Virus record (IMG/VR): IMGVR_UViG_3300048837_002321
Coordinates: 1-36,654 of that record
Length of the DNA stretch: 36,654 nt
From: a virus
Strand: one strand, 5' to 3'
The notes under the pieces are model-generated. The model was not told the DNA's origin. It saw only the letters and a program-made list of their open reading frames with translations, and ran no database searches. This document shows, one piece after another, positions 22,118 to 30,315 of the stretch. The position numbers and the translations under genes are program-made. The stretch's first letter is position 1; each line of letters opens with the position of its first letter.

Positions 22118-24028
22118 GTGCGCCGGCGCGTTGGCGCTATGCTCCGGCCGCCGCCGCAGCTCACGGTGTCGGAATGGGCCGAGCGGCACCGCATGCTCGG
22201 CAGCCGCGCCTCCGCGGAGCCCGGCCCGTGGCGCACCAGCCGCACGCCGTATCTGAAGGACGTGATGGACGCGCTGTCGGCGGTGCATCCGGCCCGGCGC
22301 GTCGTCTTCATGAAGGGCGCGCAGGTTGGCGCCACGGAGAGCGGCAACAACTGGCTCGGCTACATCATGCACCATGTGCCGGCGCCCGCGCTGGCGGTGC
22401 AGCCAACTGTGGAACTGGCCAAGCGCTTCTCGCGCCAGCGCATCGACCCGCTGCTGGAGGAGACGCCGGCCCTGCGGGAACGGGTGGCCCCGGCCCGGGC
22501 CCGCGACAGCGGCAACACCATGCTGTCGAAGGCATTCCCCGGCGGCATCCTGGTGCTGACCGGGGCCAACAGCGCGGTCGGGCTGCGCTCGATGACGGCG
22601 CGGTTCCTCTTCCTGGACGAGGTGGACGCCTATCCCGGCGATGTCGCCGGCGAGGGTGATCCGATCGCCCTGGCCGAGGCCCGGGCGCGGACCTTCGGCT
22701 GGCGTCGCAAGGCCTTCCTGGTCTCGACGCCCACGATCGCAGGCCGCAGCCGCATCGAGCGGGAGTACCTGGCGAGCGACCAGCGGCGGTTCTTCGTGCC
22801 ATGCCCCGAATGCGGCGAGATGCAGTGGCTGCGCTTCGAGCGGCTGCTCTGGGAGAAGGGTGCGCCGGAGACGGTGCGGTACCACTGCTCGGCTTGCGAC
22901 TACGCGATGCAAGAGCACGACAAGACCGCCATGCTCGGCGGCGGAGAGTGGCGGGCGACGGCGGAGGGCCATGACCCGCACACGATCGGCTTCCACATCT
23001 CGGCGCTGTACTCGCCGGTGGGCTGGCTCTCCTGGCAGCAGATCGCGCGCGATTGGGAGGCGGCCCAGGGCAAGCCCGAGGACATCAAGACTTTCAAGAA
23101 CACGGTCCTCGGCGAGACCTGGCAGGAGCAGGGCGAGGCGCCGGATTGGGAGCGGCTGGTCGAGCGCCGCGAGGATTTTCGGATGGGCGTGGTGCCCACC
23201 GGCGCCCTGGTGCTGACGGCTGGCGTCGACGTGCAGGACGATCGTCTCGAATGCGATGTCTGGGGCTGGGCGGAGGGGTTCACCTCCTGGCTGGTGGACC
23301 ACGTGGTCATCCCAAGCAGCCCGCGGGACCGCGAGCCCTGGGACGAGCTGGCGAAGCTGCTGGCGCGGGACTGGCCCCGCCACGGTGGCGGCGCCATGCG
23401 TATCGCCCGGCTCTGCGTCGACACCGGCGGCCGGGACACGGCGGCGGTCTATGGCCACCTCCGCCGCCTGCGGGATCCTCGCATCGCCCCGACGAAGGGG
23501 ATCGATGGCTGGAACCGGGCGCAGCCCGTCCAGGGCCCTACGCCGGTGGACGCGCTGGTCAACGGCCAGAAGCTCCGCCGCGGCCTGAAACTCTGGACCG
23601 TGTCCGTCTCGACCTGGAAGGCCGATCTCTATCGCCGCCTCTGGCTCGGCCGCGGCGACGCGGAGGAGCTTCCACCCGGTTGGGTGCATCTGCCGCGCGC
23701 GATCGACGTCGAATGGGTCAAGCAGCTGGTCGCCGAGCAGCTGCGCACCACGAAGGACCGGCGCGGCTTCGCGCGGCAGGAATGGGCCAAGCTCCGGGAA
23801 CGGAACGAGGCGCTGGACTGCGCCGTGCTCGCCCGCGCCGCGCTCTGGCTGCTCGGCGCCGATCGCTACGGCGAGCAGTTCTGGGCGCGGCTGCGGGACG
23901 AGGTGGCGGATGCGCCGCTCGCGGCAGCACCACCGCCAGTACCCACGGCACCACCATCGCCGCCTGCCGCATCCGACACCCAGCGCCCGCGCGGCTGGCT
24001 CGCGCCGCGCAACGGCTGGCTTCGCTGA
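22118..24028 (+). CDS. Phage terminase large subunit (GpA family)
   Basis: 636-aa packaging motor. The ATPase domain has a GpA-type P-loop KGAQVGATE (66-74) and Walker B FLFLDEVDAYP. A zinc-binding pair CPECGE and CSACDY lies near 230-265. The C-terminal nuclease domain has AGVDVQDDRLE, VDTGG and the closing RNEALDCAVLARAAL. The last ~40 residues are a Pro/Ala-rich tail. It translocates DNA into the prohead and cuts it at packaging start and end. The GTG start at 22118 has a weak signal, and the ATG at 22139 (MLRPPPQ) is a reasonable alternative. GpA-type terminases usually accompany lambda-like portals, as here. Confidence 0.95.
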   Translation: MRRRVGAMLRPPPQLTVSEWAERHRMLGSRASAEPGPWRTSRTPYLKDVMDALSAVHPARRVVFMKGAQVGATESGNNWLGYIMHHVPAPALAVQPTVELAKRFSRQRIDPLLEETPALRERVAPARARDSGNTMLSKAFPGGILVLTGANSAVGLRSMTARFLFLDEVDAYPGDVAGEGDPIALAEARARTFGWRRKAFLVSTPTIAGRSRIEREYLASDQRRFFVPCPECGEMQWLRFERLLWEKGAPETVRYHCSACDYAMQEHDKTAMLGGGEWRATAEGHDPHTIGFHISALYSPVGWLSWQQIARDWEAAQGKPEDIKTFKNTVLGETWQEQGEAPDWERLVERREDFRMGVVPTGALVLTAGVDVQDDRLECDVWGWAEGFTSWLVDHVVIPSSPRDREPWDELAKLLARDWPRHGGGAMRIARLCVDTGGRDTAAVYGHLRRLRDPRIAPTKGIDGWNRAQPVQGPTPVDALVNGQKLRRGLKLWTVSVSTWKADLYRRLWLGRGDAEELPPGWVHLPRAIDVEWVKQLVAEQLRTTKDRRGFARQEWAKLRERNEALDCAVLARAALWLLGADRYGEQFWARLRDEVADAPLAAAPPPVPTAPPSPPAASDTQRPRGWLAPRNGWLR

Positions 24029-24042
24029 AAGGAGACCCCGCC

Positions 24043-24396
24043 ATGGGACCTGTCATCCTGGGCCGTGCCGATGTCGCCGCGGGCCAGTCGCTCGGCGCGC
24101 CGGTGGCCACCACCGGCTATGGCGTGTGCTTCATTGCCCTGCCCTCCGCCTGGACCGACGCACCGCTGACCGTTCAGGGCTCGATGGACGAGGGCCTGCC
24201 CGAGGCCTGGTCGGACCTGTTCGACCATCTCGGCAACGAGGTCGCGCTGGTCGCTGCGGCCGGCCGGGCCATCGCGCTGCCGCCCACCCTGCTGCTCGGC
24301 TGGCGCTGGCTGCGGCTGCGCAGTGGCGTCGCTGCAGCACCGGTCGCACAGGAGGCCGACCGCATGCTCCTCCTCGGCTACCGGGCCTTCGTGTGA
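24043..24396 (+). CDS. Hypothetical protein of the head module
   Basis: 117-aa protein between terminase and portal. It has a strand-rich N-terminal half (PVATTGYGVCFIALPSAW, then APLTVQGSMDEG) and a more hydrophobic C-terminal half (LPPTLLLGWRWLRLRSG). The content suggests a small beta-sandwich, like minor virion proteins. The start follows aaaggagacc with good spacing. It is coupled by a one-base TGATG overlap to the next gene. No family is recognised; a virion surface or head-accessory role is inferred from position. Confidence 0.72.
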   Translation: MGPVILGRADVAAGQSLGAPVATTGYGVCFIALPSAWTDAPLTVQGSMDEGLPEAWSDLFDHLGNEVALVAAAGRAIALPPTLLLGWRWLRLRSGVAAAPVAQEADRMLLLGYRAFV

Positions 24397-25001
24397 TGTC
24401 GCTGCTGTTCCAGCATTACCTGCCCCCCGGACCGCCGGCGCTGCCCTTCGTGCCGGGCCGCTTCTACGCCTCGGCGCATGCCCGCGCGGTGGGCTCGGCC
24501 GCCGCGGTCACCGCCAACCGCCTCTATGCCGTGCCCTATCTGCTGCCGCGGTCCGGCCGCTTCGATGCCATGGCGATCAGCATCACCGGCGCATCCACCG
24601 GATTCCTGCGCATGGCGCTGGCGCGCGACGATGGCACTGGCCGGCCCGGCCACGTCATTGAGGAGCCGGTGGTGGACGTGGATACCGCGGCACCTGGCAC
24701 CGCGCTCTGTCCCTTTACGGCCGCGCGCTGGATCGGGACCGGCGCCTGGTGGGTGCTGCTCTGCTTCTCGGGCACGCCGACGGTGCGCGGCACCAGCAGC
24801 CAGGCCTACAGCGGCGGCAACACCCTGCTGCTCGGCTCGACGGTGGGCGATGGTGGTGCAGGCGGCGGCGGTGGCAGCGAGAACGGCTTCATGGCGGCGC
24901 TGAGCTATCAGGCAGGCCAGGCCTTCCTGCCGAGCCCGCCCACGGGGCTGAGCTATCTCGGCAACGCCCTGACGCCCGTGCCGTCGCTGCGGGCCGCCTG
25001 A
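24396..25001 (+). CDS. Hypothetical virion-associated protein
   Basis: 201-aa strand-rich protein. It has repeated short beta-like segments (RFYASAHARAVG, FDAMAISITGAS, LRMALARDDG, TGAWWVLLCFSG) and a flexible Gly-rich stretch (GGAGGGGGSENG) before the C-terminus. This looks like a beta-sandwich domain of the carbohydrate-binding or fibre type. It is TGATG-coupled to both neighbours and sits between terminase and portal. A surface decoration or head fibre role is a guess. The Gly run may be a linker. Confidence 0.7.
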   Translation: MSLLFQHYLPPGPPALPFVPGRFYASAHARAVGSAAAVTANRLYAVPYLLPRSGRFDAMAISITGASTGFLRMALARDDGTGRPGHVIEEPVVDVDTAAPGTALCPFTAARWIGTGAWWVLLCFSGTPTVRGTSSQAYSGGNTLLLGSTVGDGGAGGGGGSENGFMAALSYQAGQAFLPSPPTGLSYLGNALTPVPSLRAA

Positions 25002-25237
25002 TGGACCCGACCGTCCTCGCCTGGGCGCTGGCCCAGCCCATGGGCACCCGCGCCGCCGTGCTGGTTGCGGCCTTCACTGGCGGCACCACCCGCGTCACCT
25101 TCGACGGGCGCACGGTGGAGTACCGCTCCCTGGATGAATTGGGCCGAGCCCTGTCGGTCTTGCATGGCGCTGAGAACAGCGCCACCCGCCGCCCCAACGT
25201 CACGCTGGCCCGCTTCTCTCGTGAGGGAACCAGGTGA
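25001..25237 (+). CDS. gpW-like head-tail joining protein
   Basis: 78-aa protein. The core TTRVTFDGRTVEYRSLDELGRALSVL (about 28-55) is a beta hairpin followed by a helix with the R-V-x-x-D-G-R-x-V-x-Y-x-S pattern found in short phage gpW-type proteins. In lambda gpW plugs the portal before tail attachment and is encoded between terminase and portal, exactly as here. Length fits the family (about 70 aa). TGATG junctions couple it to both neighbours. Confidence 0.75.
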   Translation: MDPTVLAWALAQPMGTRAAVLVAAFTGGTTRVTFDGRTVEYRSLDELGRALSVLHGAENSATRRPNVTLARFSREGTR

Positions 25238-26715
25238 TGGGGCGTCTCCGTGATGCGTGGCACGCGCTCCGTGGCTATGCCGCCGCGCAGGACAGCCGCG
25301 CCTCGAGCTGGGCGGCCTCCGGCAGCAGCGCCACGGCCGAGGTAGGAGCCGCGGCACCCACCGTGGCGCGCCGCGCCCGCGACGCCGTCCGCAACGACCC
25401 GTATGCCGCCCGCATCGTCGATCTCTGGACCGGCAATGCCGTCGGCGCCGGCATCACCACCCGCTGGCCGGACAAGCCGCATGCCGAGGCTTGGCGGCGC
25501 TGGTCCGACAGCACCGCCTGCGACGCCGAGGGCCGGCTCGACCTCTATGGCCTTCAGGCGCTGGTCATGCGGGCCGTGGTGGAAAGCGGAGAGTGCTTCG
25601 TCCGTCTGCTGCCGGCCGACATCACGCCGGCGAACCCGATCGGGCTGCGGCTCCAGGTGCTGGAGAGCGACCACCTCGACACGGCGCGGCAGGGCGCCAT
25701 CGAAGGCGTCCCCACCCTGCAGGGGATCGGGCTGGGCGAGGCCGGTGAGCCGGTCGGCTATTGGCTGCATCGCGAGCATCCCGGGGCGTCCTGGGTCCTG
25801 CCGGGCGGTGCCACCTGGCTGAGCAGCCAGCGCGTCCCCGCCCGCGACGTGCTGCACATCTATCGCAAGCGCCGGCCGGGCCAGCTGCGCGACGTCTCAT
25901 GGCTCGCGCCGGTGCTGACGCGCCTGCGCGACCTCGGCGACTACGAGGCCGCGCTGCTCATGAAAGCCAAGATCGAGGCCTGCCTCGCCGCCGTGGTTTC
26001 GGAGGATGGCGACGACGCCATGACCGGCCCGGCCTCGGGCCTGCTGCGCGACGCGCAGGGCCGCACGGTGGAGAGCTTCGAGCCGGGCATGATCCTCTAT
26101 CGCCGTGGCATGGGGTCCGTGGAGGTGGTGAACCCGTCCGGTGGTGGATCGCATGCTGCCTTTGCCCGCCGCGCGCTGGAGGCGTCGGCCGTGGGCACCG
26201 GCCTGACCTATGACCAGGTCGCGGGTGACCTCACGCAGGCGAATTACTCCTCGCTGCGTGCGGGCAAGATCGAGTTTCGCCGCCTCTGCGAACAGGTGCA
26301 GTACGGCATGCTCATCCCGATGCTGGTACGGCCCATCGCCGACCGGTTCCACGCGCAGGGCGCGCTGCTCGGTCTGTGGGGTGCCGAGGTGCCCGACGGT
26401 CTGTCCCACGTCCCGCCGGCGCACGAGATGATCGACCCGCTCAAGGACACCACCGCACTGATCGCCCAAGTCCGGGCCGGCTTCGTGCCGCAGCCTGAGG
26501 CGGTCGGCGCCTTCGGCTACGACTTCAGTCAGGTGGTCGAGATGATCCGCGAGGCCAACGCCCTGCTCGACGAGGCGGGCCTCGCGCTCGACACCGATCC
26601 GCGCCGGGTCGCGAAGTCTGGCGCGGCCCAGGACGCCGCGCAGATGGCTGCCGTCGAGATTGCAGCGACCGGGGCAGCGGCGCCGCCTCGCCAGGATCCG
26701 CAGCTTCAGGATTGA
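25237..26715 (+). CDS. Phage portal protein, lambda family
   Basis: 492-aa portal subunit. Diagnostic segments are RARDAVRNDPYAARIVDLWTGNAVG near the N-terminus, AVVESGECFVRL, LQVLESDHLD, ARDVLHIYRKRRPGQLRDVSWL, and in the C-terminal half LTYDQVAGDLTQANYSSLRAG. These are typical of lambda gpB-type portals, which form the dodecameric ring for DNA passage and nucleate the prohead. The last ~45 residues are a variable Ala-rich tail. The start ATG shares its A with the preceding TGA. Confidence 0.95.
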   Translation: MGRLRDAWHALRGYAAAQDSRASSWAASGSSATAEVGAAAPTVARRARDAVRNDPYAARIVDLWTGNAVGAGITTRWPDKPHAEAWRRWSDSTACDAEGRLDLYGLQALVMRAVVESGECFVRLLPADITPANPIGLRLQVLESDHLDTARQGAIEGVPTLQGIGLGEAGEPVGYWLHREHPGASWVLPGGATWLSSQRVPARDVLHIYRKRRPGQLRDVSWLAPVLTRLRDLGDYEAALLMKAKIEACLAAVVSEDGDDAMTGPASGLLRDAQGRTVESFEPGMILYRRGMGSVEVVNPSGGGSHAAFARRALEASAVGTGLTYDQVAGDLTQANYSSLRAGKIEFRRLCEQVQYGMLIPMLVRPIADRFHAQGALLGLWGAEVPDGLSHVPPAHEMIDPLKDTTALIAQVRAGFVPQPEAVGAFGYDFSQVVEMIREANALLDEAGLALDTDPRRVAKSGAAQDAAQMAAVEIAATGAAAPPRQDPQLQD

Positions 26716-26718
26716 CCG

Positions 26719-28824
26719 ATGACCGAACCGATCGAACCGGGCGGCAGCGATGCCGCGTCGGCGCCGGCTGCTGCGCCCGATCGACTGCCCACCGCGGGGC
26801 AATCGATCGTGGCCTGCCGCGCGCTCGCCGCGCCCATCACCGTCAATCGTACTGCTCGCACCGTCGAGGTGGTGTGGAGCACCGGCGCCCGCGCCCGCAA
26901 CTTCGTCCCGCCGCTCGGCCCCATCATCGAGGAACTCGACATGCGGCCCGAGGCGGTGCGCATGGACGGGCTGCGCTCAGGCCGTGCGCCGGTGCTGGAC
27001 ACCCACCGGCGTGCCGGCACGCGCGACGTGCTGGGCCGCGTCATCGCCGCCCGCATCGAGGCCGGCCGCGGCTACGCCACGCTCCAGTTCAGCGGCGCCG
27101 ACGACGTCGAGCCGGTCTGGCAGCGCGTCGCGGACGGCACGCTGCAGTCGGTGAGCGTCGGCTACCGGGTGCACCGATACGAGCCCCGGCCGGACGCTGC
27201 CAGCGGCCAGACCATCCACCGCGCGGTGGATTGGGAGCCCTACGAAATCTCGATCGTGCCGGTGCCGGTTGACGGCCTGGCCGTCATCCGCGGCGAGGGC
27301 GACCGGGGCAACCCCGCCGCGGCCATCGAACCTCCCCTGACTGAGGAACCCACCATGCCCGAGACGACGCCGGCCTCGCCGGATCCCGCGCCCGCGCTCC
27401 CCGCGCCGCCCATTGCCCCGTCCCAGGAGACCACGGTGACCACCGCACCCGCCAACCCGCCCACTGTTCCGCCCGAGCCTACGCGCGCCGCACCGCCGCC
27501 CACCGACCTCGAGGCCATCCGCGCCGAGGCCGAGCGCGCCGCAGTCGAGCGCATCGCCGGCTACGAGCCGGTCCTGGCCGCCGCCCGCGGCCTGGTGACC
27601 GTCGACATGCTCGACACCATGCGCGAGGCCGCCATCCGCGACCGCGTCTCGCCCGAGGTGCTGCGCGGTCGGCTGTGGGAGGCCTTCACCAGCGGTGCCG
27701 CGCGCCCGTCTCTGCCGGCCCGCCCCGACACCGGCCCCTCCAACGAGGACCCGTCGCAGCTCCTCGACGCCATGGCCGAGGCGCTCGCCGCCCGCACCAT
27801 GCCTGGCTACCAGGCGCCGGCCACCGGTCGCCACACCGAGTTCCTGGGCTGGCGCCCTTCCGACATGATCGGCGAACTGCTCCGCGCCCGCGGCGAGCGG
27901 AACGTGCCGCGCAACCCGACCATCCTCGCCGAGCGCGCCTTCCACACCACCTCCGACTTCCCGGCGCTGCTCTCGGCCGCGGCCAACAAGATGCTGCTGG
28001 CCGCCTATGCGCCGGCGGCCCCCACCTACCGGACGCTCTTCCTTCGCCGCGACTTCCGCGACTTCAAGCCGCACCGCCACCTGCGGGTCGGCGACTTCCC
28101 GACGCTGCTGCCGCTGTCGGAGAATGGGGAGGTCCAGGCCGGCACCATGTCCGAGAGCCAGGAGCTGGTCTTCCTGCAGACCTTCGCGCGGCGCATCCGC
28201 GTCACGCGGCAGATGCTGGTGAACGACGATCTCGGTGCCTTCACCGACTTCGCCAGCATGATCGGTCGGCGCGTCGCGGACTTCGAGAACGCCACGGCCT
28301 ATGCCTTGCTGAACAGCGCCGGCGGCGATGGGCCGACGCTCATCACCGGAAGCGCCGCCGTCTTCGGAACGGCCGCCGCGCGGGCCAACAAGGCCTCGGC
28401 CGGCACCGCGCTGGACCTGACCAACCTCGCTGTCGGTCGCGCTGCGGTGATGAAGCAAAAGACCCTGGATGGCCTGCCCATCTCCATCGGCGCCTCCATG
28501 CGCCTCCTGGTCGGGCCGAACCAGGAACTTGCCGCGCGCCAGCTCACCGTCTCGGTCCAGGCGACGCAGACCAGCAACGCCAATGTCTATGCGGGCTTCG
28601 TGCAGCCGCTGGTCGAGCCGCTCATCCCGGCCAACCGCTGGTACCTATTCTCCGATCCGCTCGCCGCGCCGGTCTACGTCTACGGCTACCTGAACGGGGC
28701 GGAGGGGCCGCAGGTGACCACCGGCAATGTCCAGGGCGTGGATGGTGTCGAGGTCTCGGTGATCTTCGACTTCGGTGTCGGCGCCATCGACTGGCGCGGC
28801 GCCTGGTTCAACCCGGGCACCTGA
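26719..28824 (+). CDS. Prohead protease/major capsid protein fusion
   Basis: 701-aa fusion. The N-terminal third (about 20-195) is an HK97-type prohead protease: VLDTHRR, VLGRV, DGTLQSVSVGYRV and WEPYEISIVPVPVDG, with the His and Ser of the family in place. Residues about 200-340 are a Pro/Ala-rich linker followed by a charged helical region that may act as scaffold. The C-terminal part (about 350-701) is a Mu gpT-like major capsid protein, with FRDFKPHRHLRVGDFP, RRIRVTRQMLVNDDLG and a closing VIFDFGVGAIDWRGAW. Such protease-capsid fusions are known in this phage group. An in-frame ATG at 27355 with gagg upstream may give a separate capsid precursor. It follows the portal by 3 bases. Confidence 0.93.
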   Translation: MTEPIEPGGSDAASAPAAAPDRLPTAGQSIVACRALAAPITVNRTARTVEVVWSTGARARNFVPPLGPIIEELDMRPEAVRMDGLRSGRAPVLDTHRRAGTRDVLGRVIAARIEAGRGYATLQFSGADDVEPVWQRVADGTLQSVSVGYRVHRYEPRPDAASGQTIHRAVDWEPYEISIVPVPVDGLAVIRGEGDRGNPAAAIEPPLTEEPTMPETTPASPDPAPALPAPPIAPSQETTVTTAPANPPTVPPEPTRAAPPPTDLEAIRAEAERAAVERIAGYEPVLAAARGLVTVDMLDTMREAAIRDRVSPEVLRGRLWEAFTSGAARPSLPARPDTGPSNEDPSQLLDAMAEALAARTMPGYQAPATGRHTEFLGWRPSDMIGELLRARGERNVPRNPTILAERAFHTTSDFPALLSAAANKMLLAAYAPAAPTYRTLFLRRDFRDFKPHRHLRVGDFPTLLPLSENGEVQAGTMSESQELVFLQTFARRIRVTRQMLVNDDLGAFTDFASMIGRRVADFENATAYALLNSAGGDGPTLITGSAAVFGTAAARANKASAGTALDLTNLAVGRAAVMKQKTLDGLPISIGASMRLLVGPNQELAARQLTVSVQATQTSNANVYAGFVQPLVEPLIPANRWYLFSDPLAAPVYVYGYLNGAEGPQVTTGNVQGVDGVEVSVIFDFGVGAIDWRGAWFNPGT

Positions 28825-28878
28825 TCCCGGCTCCACCTTTCCATCGTGAACCCATGCAGAGGCCGCCCGACACCGGGT

Positions 28879-28906
28879 CCCCGGCCAAGCACTCGCTTGG
28901 CTGGGT
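28879..28906 (+). other. Stable hairpin between capsid and decoration protein genes
   Basis: GCCAAGC (28884-28890) and GCTTGGC (28895-28901) pair perfectly around an ACTC loop. Outer pairs (one G-U and three C-G) extend the stem to about 11. It lies 55 bases after the capsid stop and upstream of the next ribosome-binding site. It may set transcript stability or partial termination after the highly expressed capsid gene. No T-run follows. Confidence 0.5.
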
Positions 28907-28948
28907 TGGCTGGGGCGCCCTTCGTGTTTCTGAGGAGACCTCATCCCC

Positions 28949-29296
28949 ATGCGCAACTACGTGCAGCCCGGCGACAGCCTGGCGCTCGCCGTCCCCTATG
29001 CGGGCGGCGTCACCTCCGGCCAGGGCGTGCTGGTCGGCGCGCTCTTCGGCGTGGCCGCCGTCGATGGCGCACAGAACGCCGTCATCGAATGCCAGACCAA
29101 GGGCGTCTTCGACATCAGCAAGGAGCCGGCGCTGGCCATCACCGCCGGGGCGCGGCTCTTCTGGGACAACACGAACCGGCGCCTGACCACCGCCGCCACC
29201 GGCAACTTCCAGGTCGGCCTCGCCACCGTGGCGGCGCTGGCCGCGGACACCACCGTCCGCGCCGTGCTGCTGCGCGTCCCGGCGTCCGGCACATGA
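28949..29296 (+). CDS. DUF2190 capsid decoration (cement) protein
   Basis: 115-aa protein of the DUF2190 family, recognised by MRNYVQPGDSLALAVPYAGGV at the N-terminus, GQGVLVGALFGVAA in the middle and AGARLFWDNTNRRLTT further on. In other phages small strand-rich proteins encoded just after the capsid stabilise the shell or decorate it. The start follows gaggaga. It is separated from the capsid gene by a 124-base gap with a hairpin and overlaps the next gene by 4 bases (ATGA). Confidence 0.87.
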   Translation: MRNYVQPGDSLALAVPYAGGVTSGQGVLVGALFGVAAVDGAQNAVIECQTKGVFDISKEPALAITAGARLFWDNTNRRLTTAATGNFQVGLATVAALAADTTVRAVLLRVPASGT

Positions 29297-29931
29297 GCGT
29301 CGATCCGAAGGCTACGCGGGGCTATCGCAATCGAAATCCGGGGAACATCGAGCACATCCCGGCCAATAAATGGCAGGGGCTGGCCGATCCGCCCTCGGAT
29401 GGGCGCTTCTGCCGGTTCGTGAGCCACGAGCATGGCATCCGCGCTCTCGCCGCCCTGCTCACCACCTACCAGGACCGTCATGGCCTGCGCACGGTCCGGC
29501 GGATCATCGATCGTTGGGCCCCGCCGGGGGAGAACGACACCGGCGCCTATGTCGCAGTGGTGGCGCGGCGCATGGGCGTCGGAGCCGACGACCAGGTCGA
29601 CCTGCACCGGCACGACCAGCTCCGTCCCATGGTCGAGGCGATCATCGCCCATGAATGCGCCCGGCTGGCCTATCCGGCCGCCGTCATCGACCGCGCCCTG
29701 ACGATGGCGGGCGTGCCGCCCGCCGCGCCGGGGACGCTGCGGCAGGTCGCCACCACCACGGGCACGGGCCGCGGCGCGGTGGCAGTGGGTGCGGCCGGCG
29801 TGGCGACCGTCGCGGCTCAAGCCGCACCGGCGATCCAGGCGCTCGGCAGCCTCGCACCGATGGTCGCTGTCGCGGTGATCCTCGCCGCCATCCTCGGCGT
29901 CCTGCTCTGGCGCCTGCGGAGGACAGCGTGA
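29293..29931 (+). CDS. Lysozyme-like virion/lysis protein with C-terminal membrane segment
   Basis: 212-aa protein. Residues 1-130 carry a pattern common in phage lysozyme-like or structural proteins: GYRNRNPGNIE, KWQGLADP, GRFCRFVSHEHGIRALAALL, TVRRIIDRWAPPGENDT and VARRMGVG. A variable linker leads to a hydrophobic C-terminal segment (MVAVAVILAAILGVLLW) followed by RLRRTA, a likely membrane anchor. It sits directly before the spanin-like pair and near the holin, so peptidoglycan degradation in lysis or during entry is likely. A specific catalytic residue is not certain from sequence alone. The start overlaps the DUF2190 stop (ATGA), and the stop is GTGA-coupled to the next gene. Confidence 0.78.
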   Translation: MSVDPKATRGYRNRNPGNIEHIPANKWQGLADPPSDGRFCRFVSHEHGIRALAALLTTYQDRHGLRTVRRIIDRWAPPGENDTGAYVAVVARRMGVGADDQVDLHRHDQLRPMVEAIIAHECARLAYPAAVIDRALTMAGVPPAAPGTLRQVATTTGTGRGAVAVGAAGVATVAAQAAPAIQALGSLAPMVAVAVILAAILGVLLWRLRRTA

Positions 29932-30161
29932 CCGCGCTGCTCGCTGCCCTGTGGTCCCGCATCGGTGGCTGGGTCGCGGCCGCCCTGGCCGGCGCAGGGG
30001 CAGTCCTGGCCCTGCTGGCCATGGGCCGGCGGCAGGGCCGCGCCGAGATCGAACGCCAGGTCGCCCAGGACAGCCTCGAGGCCAGGGAGAGAGCCGATGC
30101 GGCATCTGCCGAGTATCGCGCTGATGGCGCTGCTGACCGCCTGCGCTCCGGCCGGTTCTGA
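29928..30161 (+). CDS. Rz-like inner-membrane spanin candidate
   Basis: 77-aa protein starting with GTG in a GTGA overlap. An N-terminal hydrophobic segment (about 9-32, IGGWVAAALAGAGAVLALLAMG) is followed by a charged helical periplasm-type region (RRQGRAEIERQVAQDSLEARERADAASAEY). This is the architecture of an i-spanin (Rz): one membrane anchor and a coiled-coil domain. It is short for Rz, where 100-150 aa is common. A second gene for a lipoprotein begins inside it in another frame, the classical Rz/Rz1 layout. The spanin role is inferred. Confidence 0.66.
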   Translation: MTALLAALWSRIGGWVAAALAGAGAVLALLAMGRRQGRAEIERQVAQDSLEARERADAASAEYRADGAADRLRSGRF

Positions 30162-30315
30162 GCCGGTCTGCTTCGCGGTGGTGCCCTATGTCGCCCAGAG
30201 CCAGCGTCAGGCGGCAGCGGAAATGGCCGCGCTGCCAAATGGAGCGGTGCTGGCGCGGATGATCGACGACTATGGCGATCTGCGCGCCCGCATCCGCGGC
30301 GCCTGCGGGCGATGA
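30097..30315 (+). CDS. Rz1-like lipoprotein (outer-membrane spanin candidate)
   Basis: 72-aa protein beginning MRHLPSIALMALLTAC, a signal peptide with a lipobox (LLTAC) that would be cleaved before Cys16 and lipidated. The mature part is about 57 residues, with a second Cys (EPVCFAV) and a third near the C-terminus (RGACGR). The gene starts within the upstream 77-aa gene in a +1-shifted frame, overlapping by 65 bases, which is the hallmark arrangement of Rz1 inside Rz. It would pair with that protein to disrupt the outer membrane at lysis. The mature part is not Pro-rich as in lambda Rz1. The stop overlaps the next start (ATGA). Confidence 0.68.
   Translation: MRHLPSIALMALLTACAPAGSEPVCFAVVPYVAQSQRQAAAEMAALPNGAVLARMIDDYGDLRARIRGACGR

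Noticed and set aside
22037-23689. 550-aa open frame on the minus strand inside the terminase gene.
   Set aside because: Antisense shadow of a well-supported large terminase; long spurious frames are common at this GC content.
26977-28458. 493-aa minus-strand open frame across the capsid fusion gene.
   Set aside because: Antisense to a secure gene and without recognisable domains; His/Gly/Arg-rich content is typical of shadow frames.
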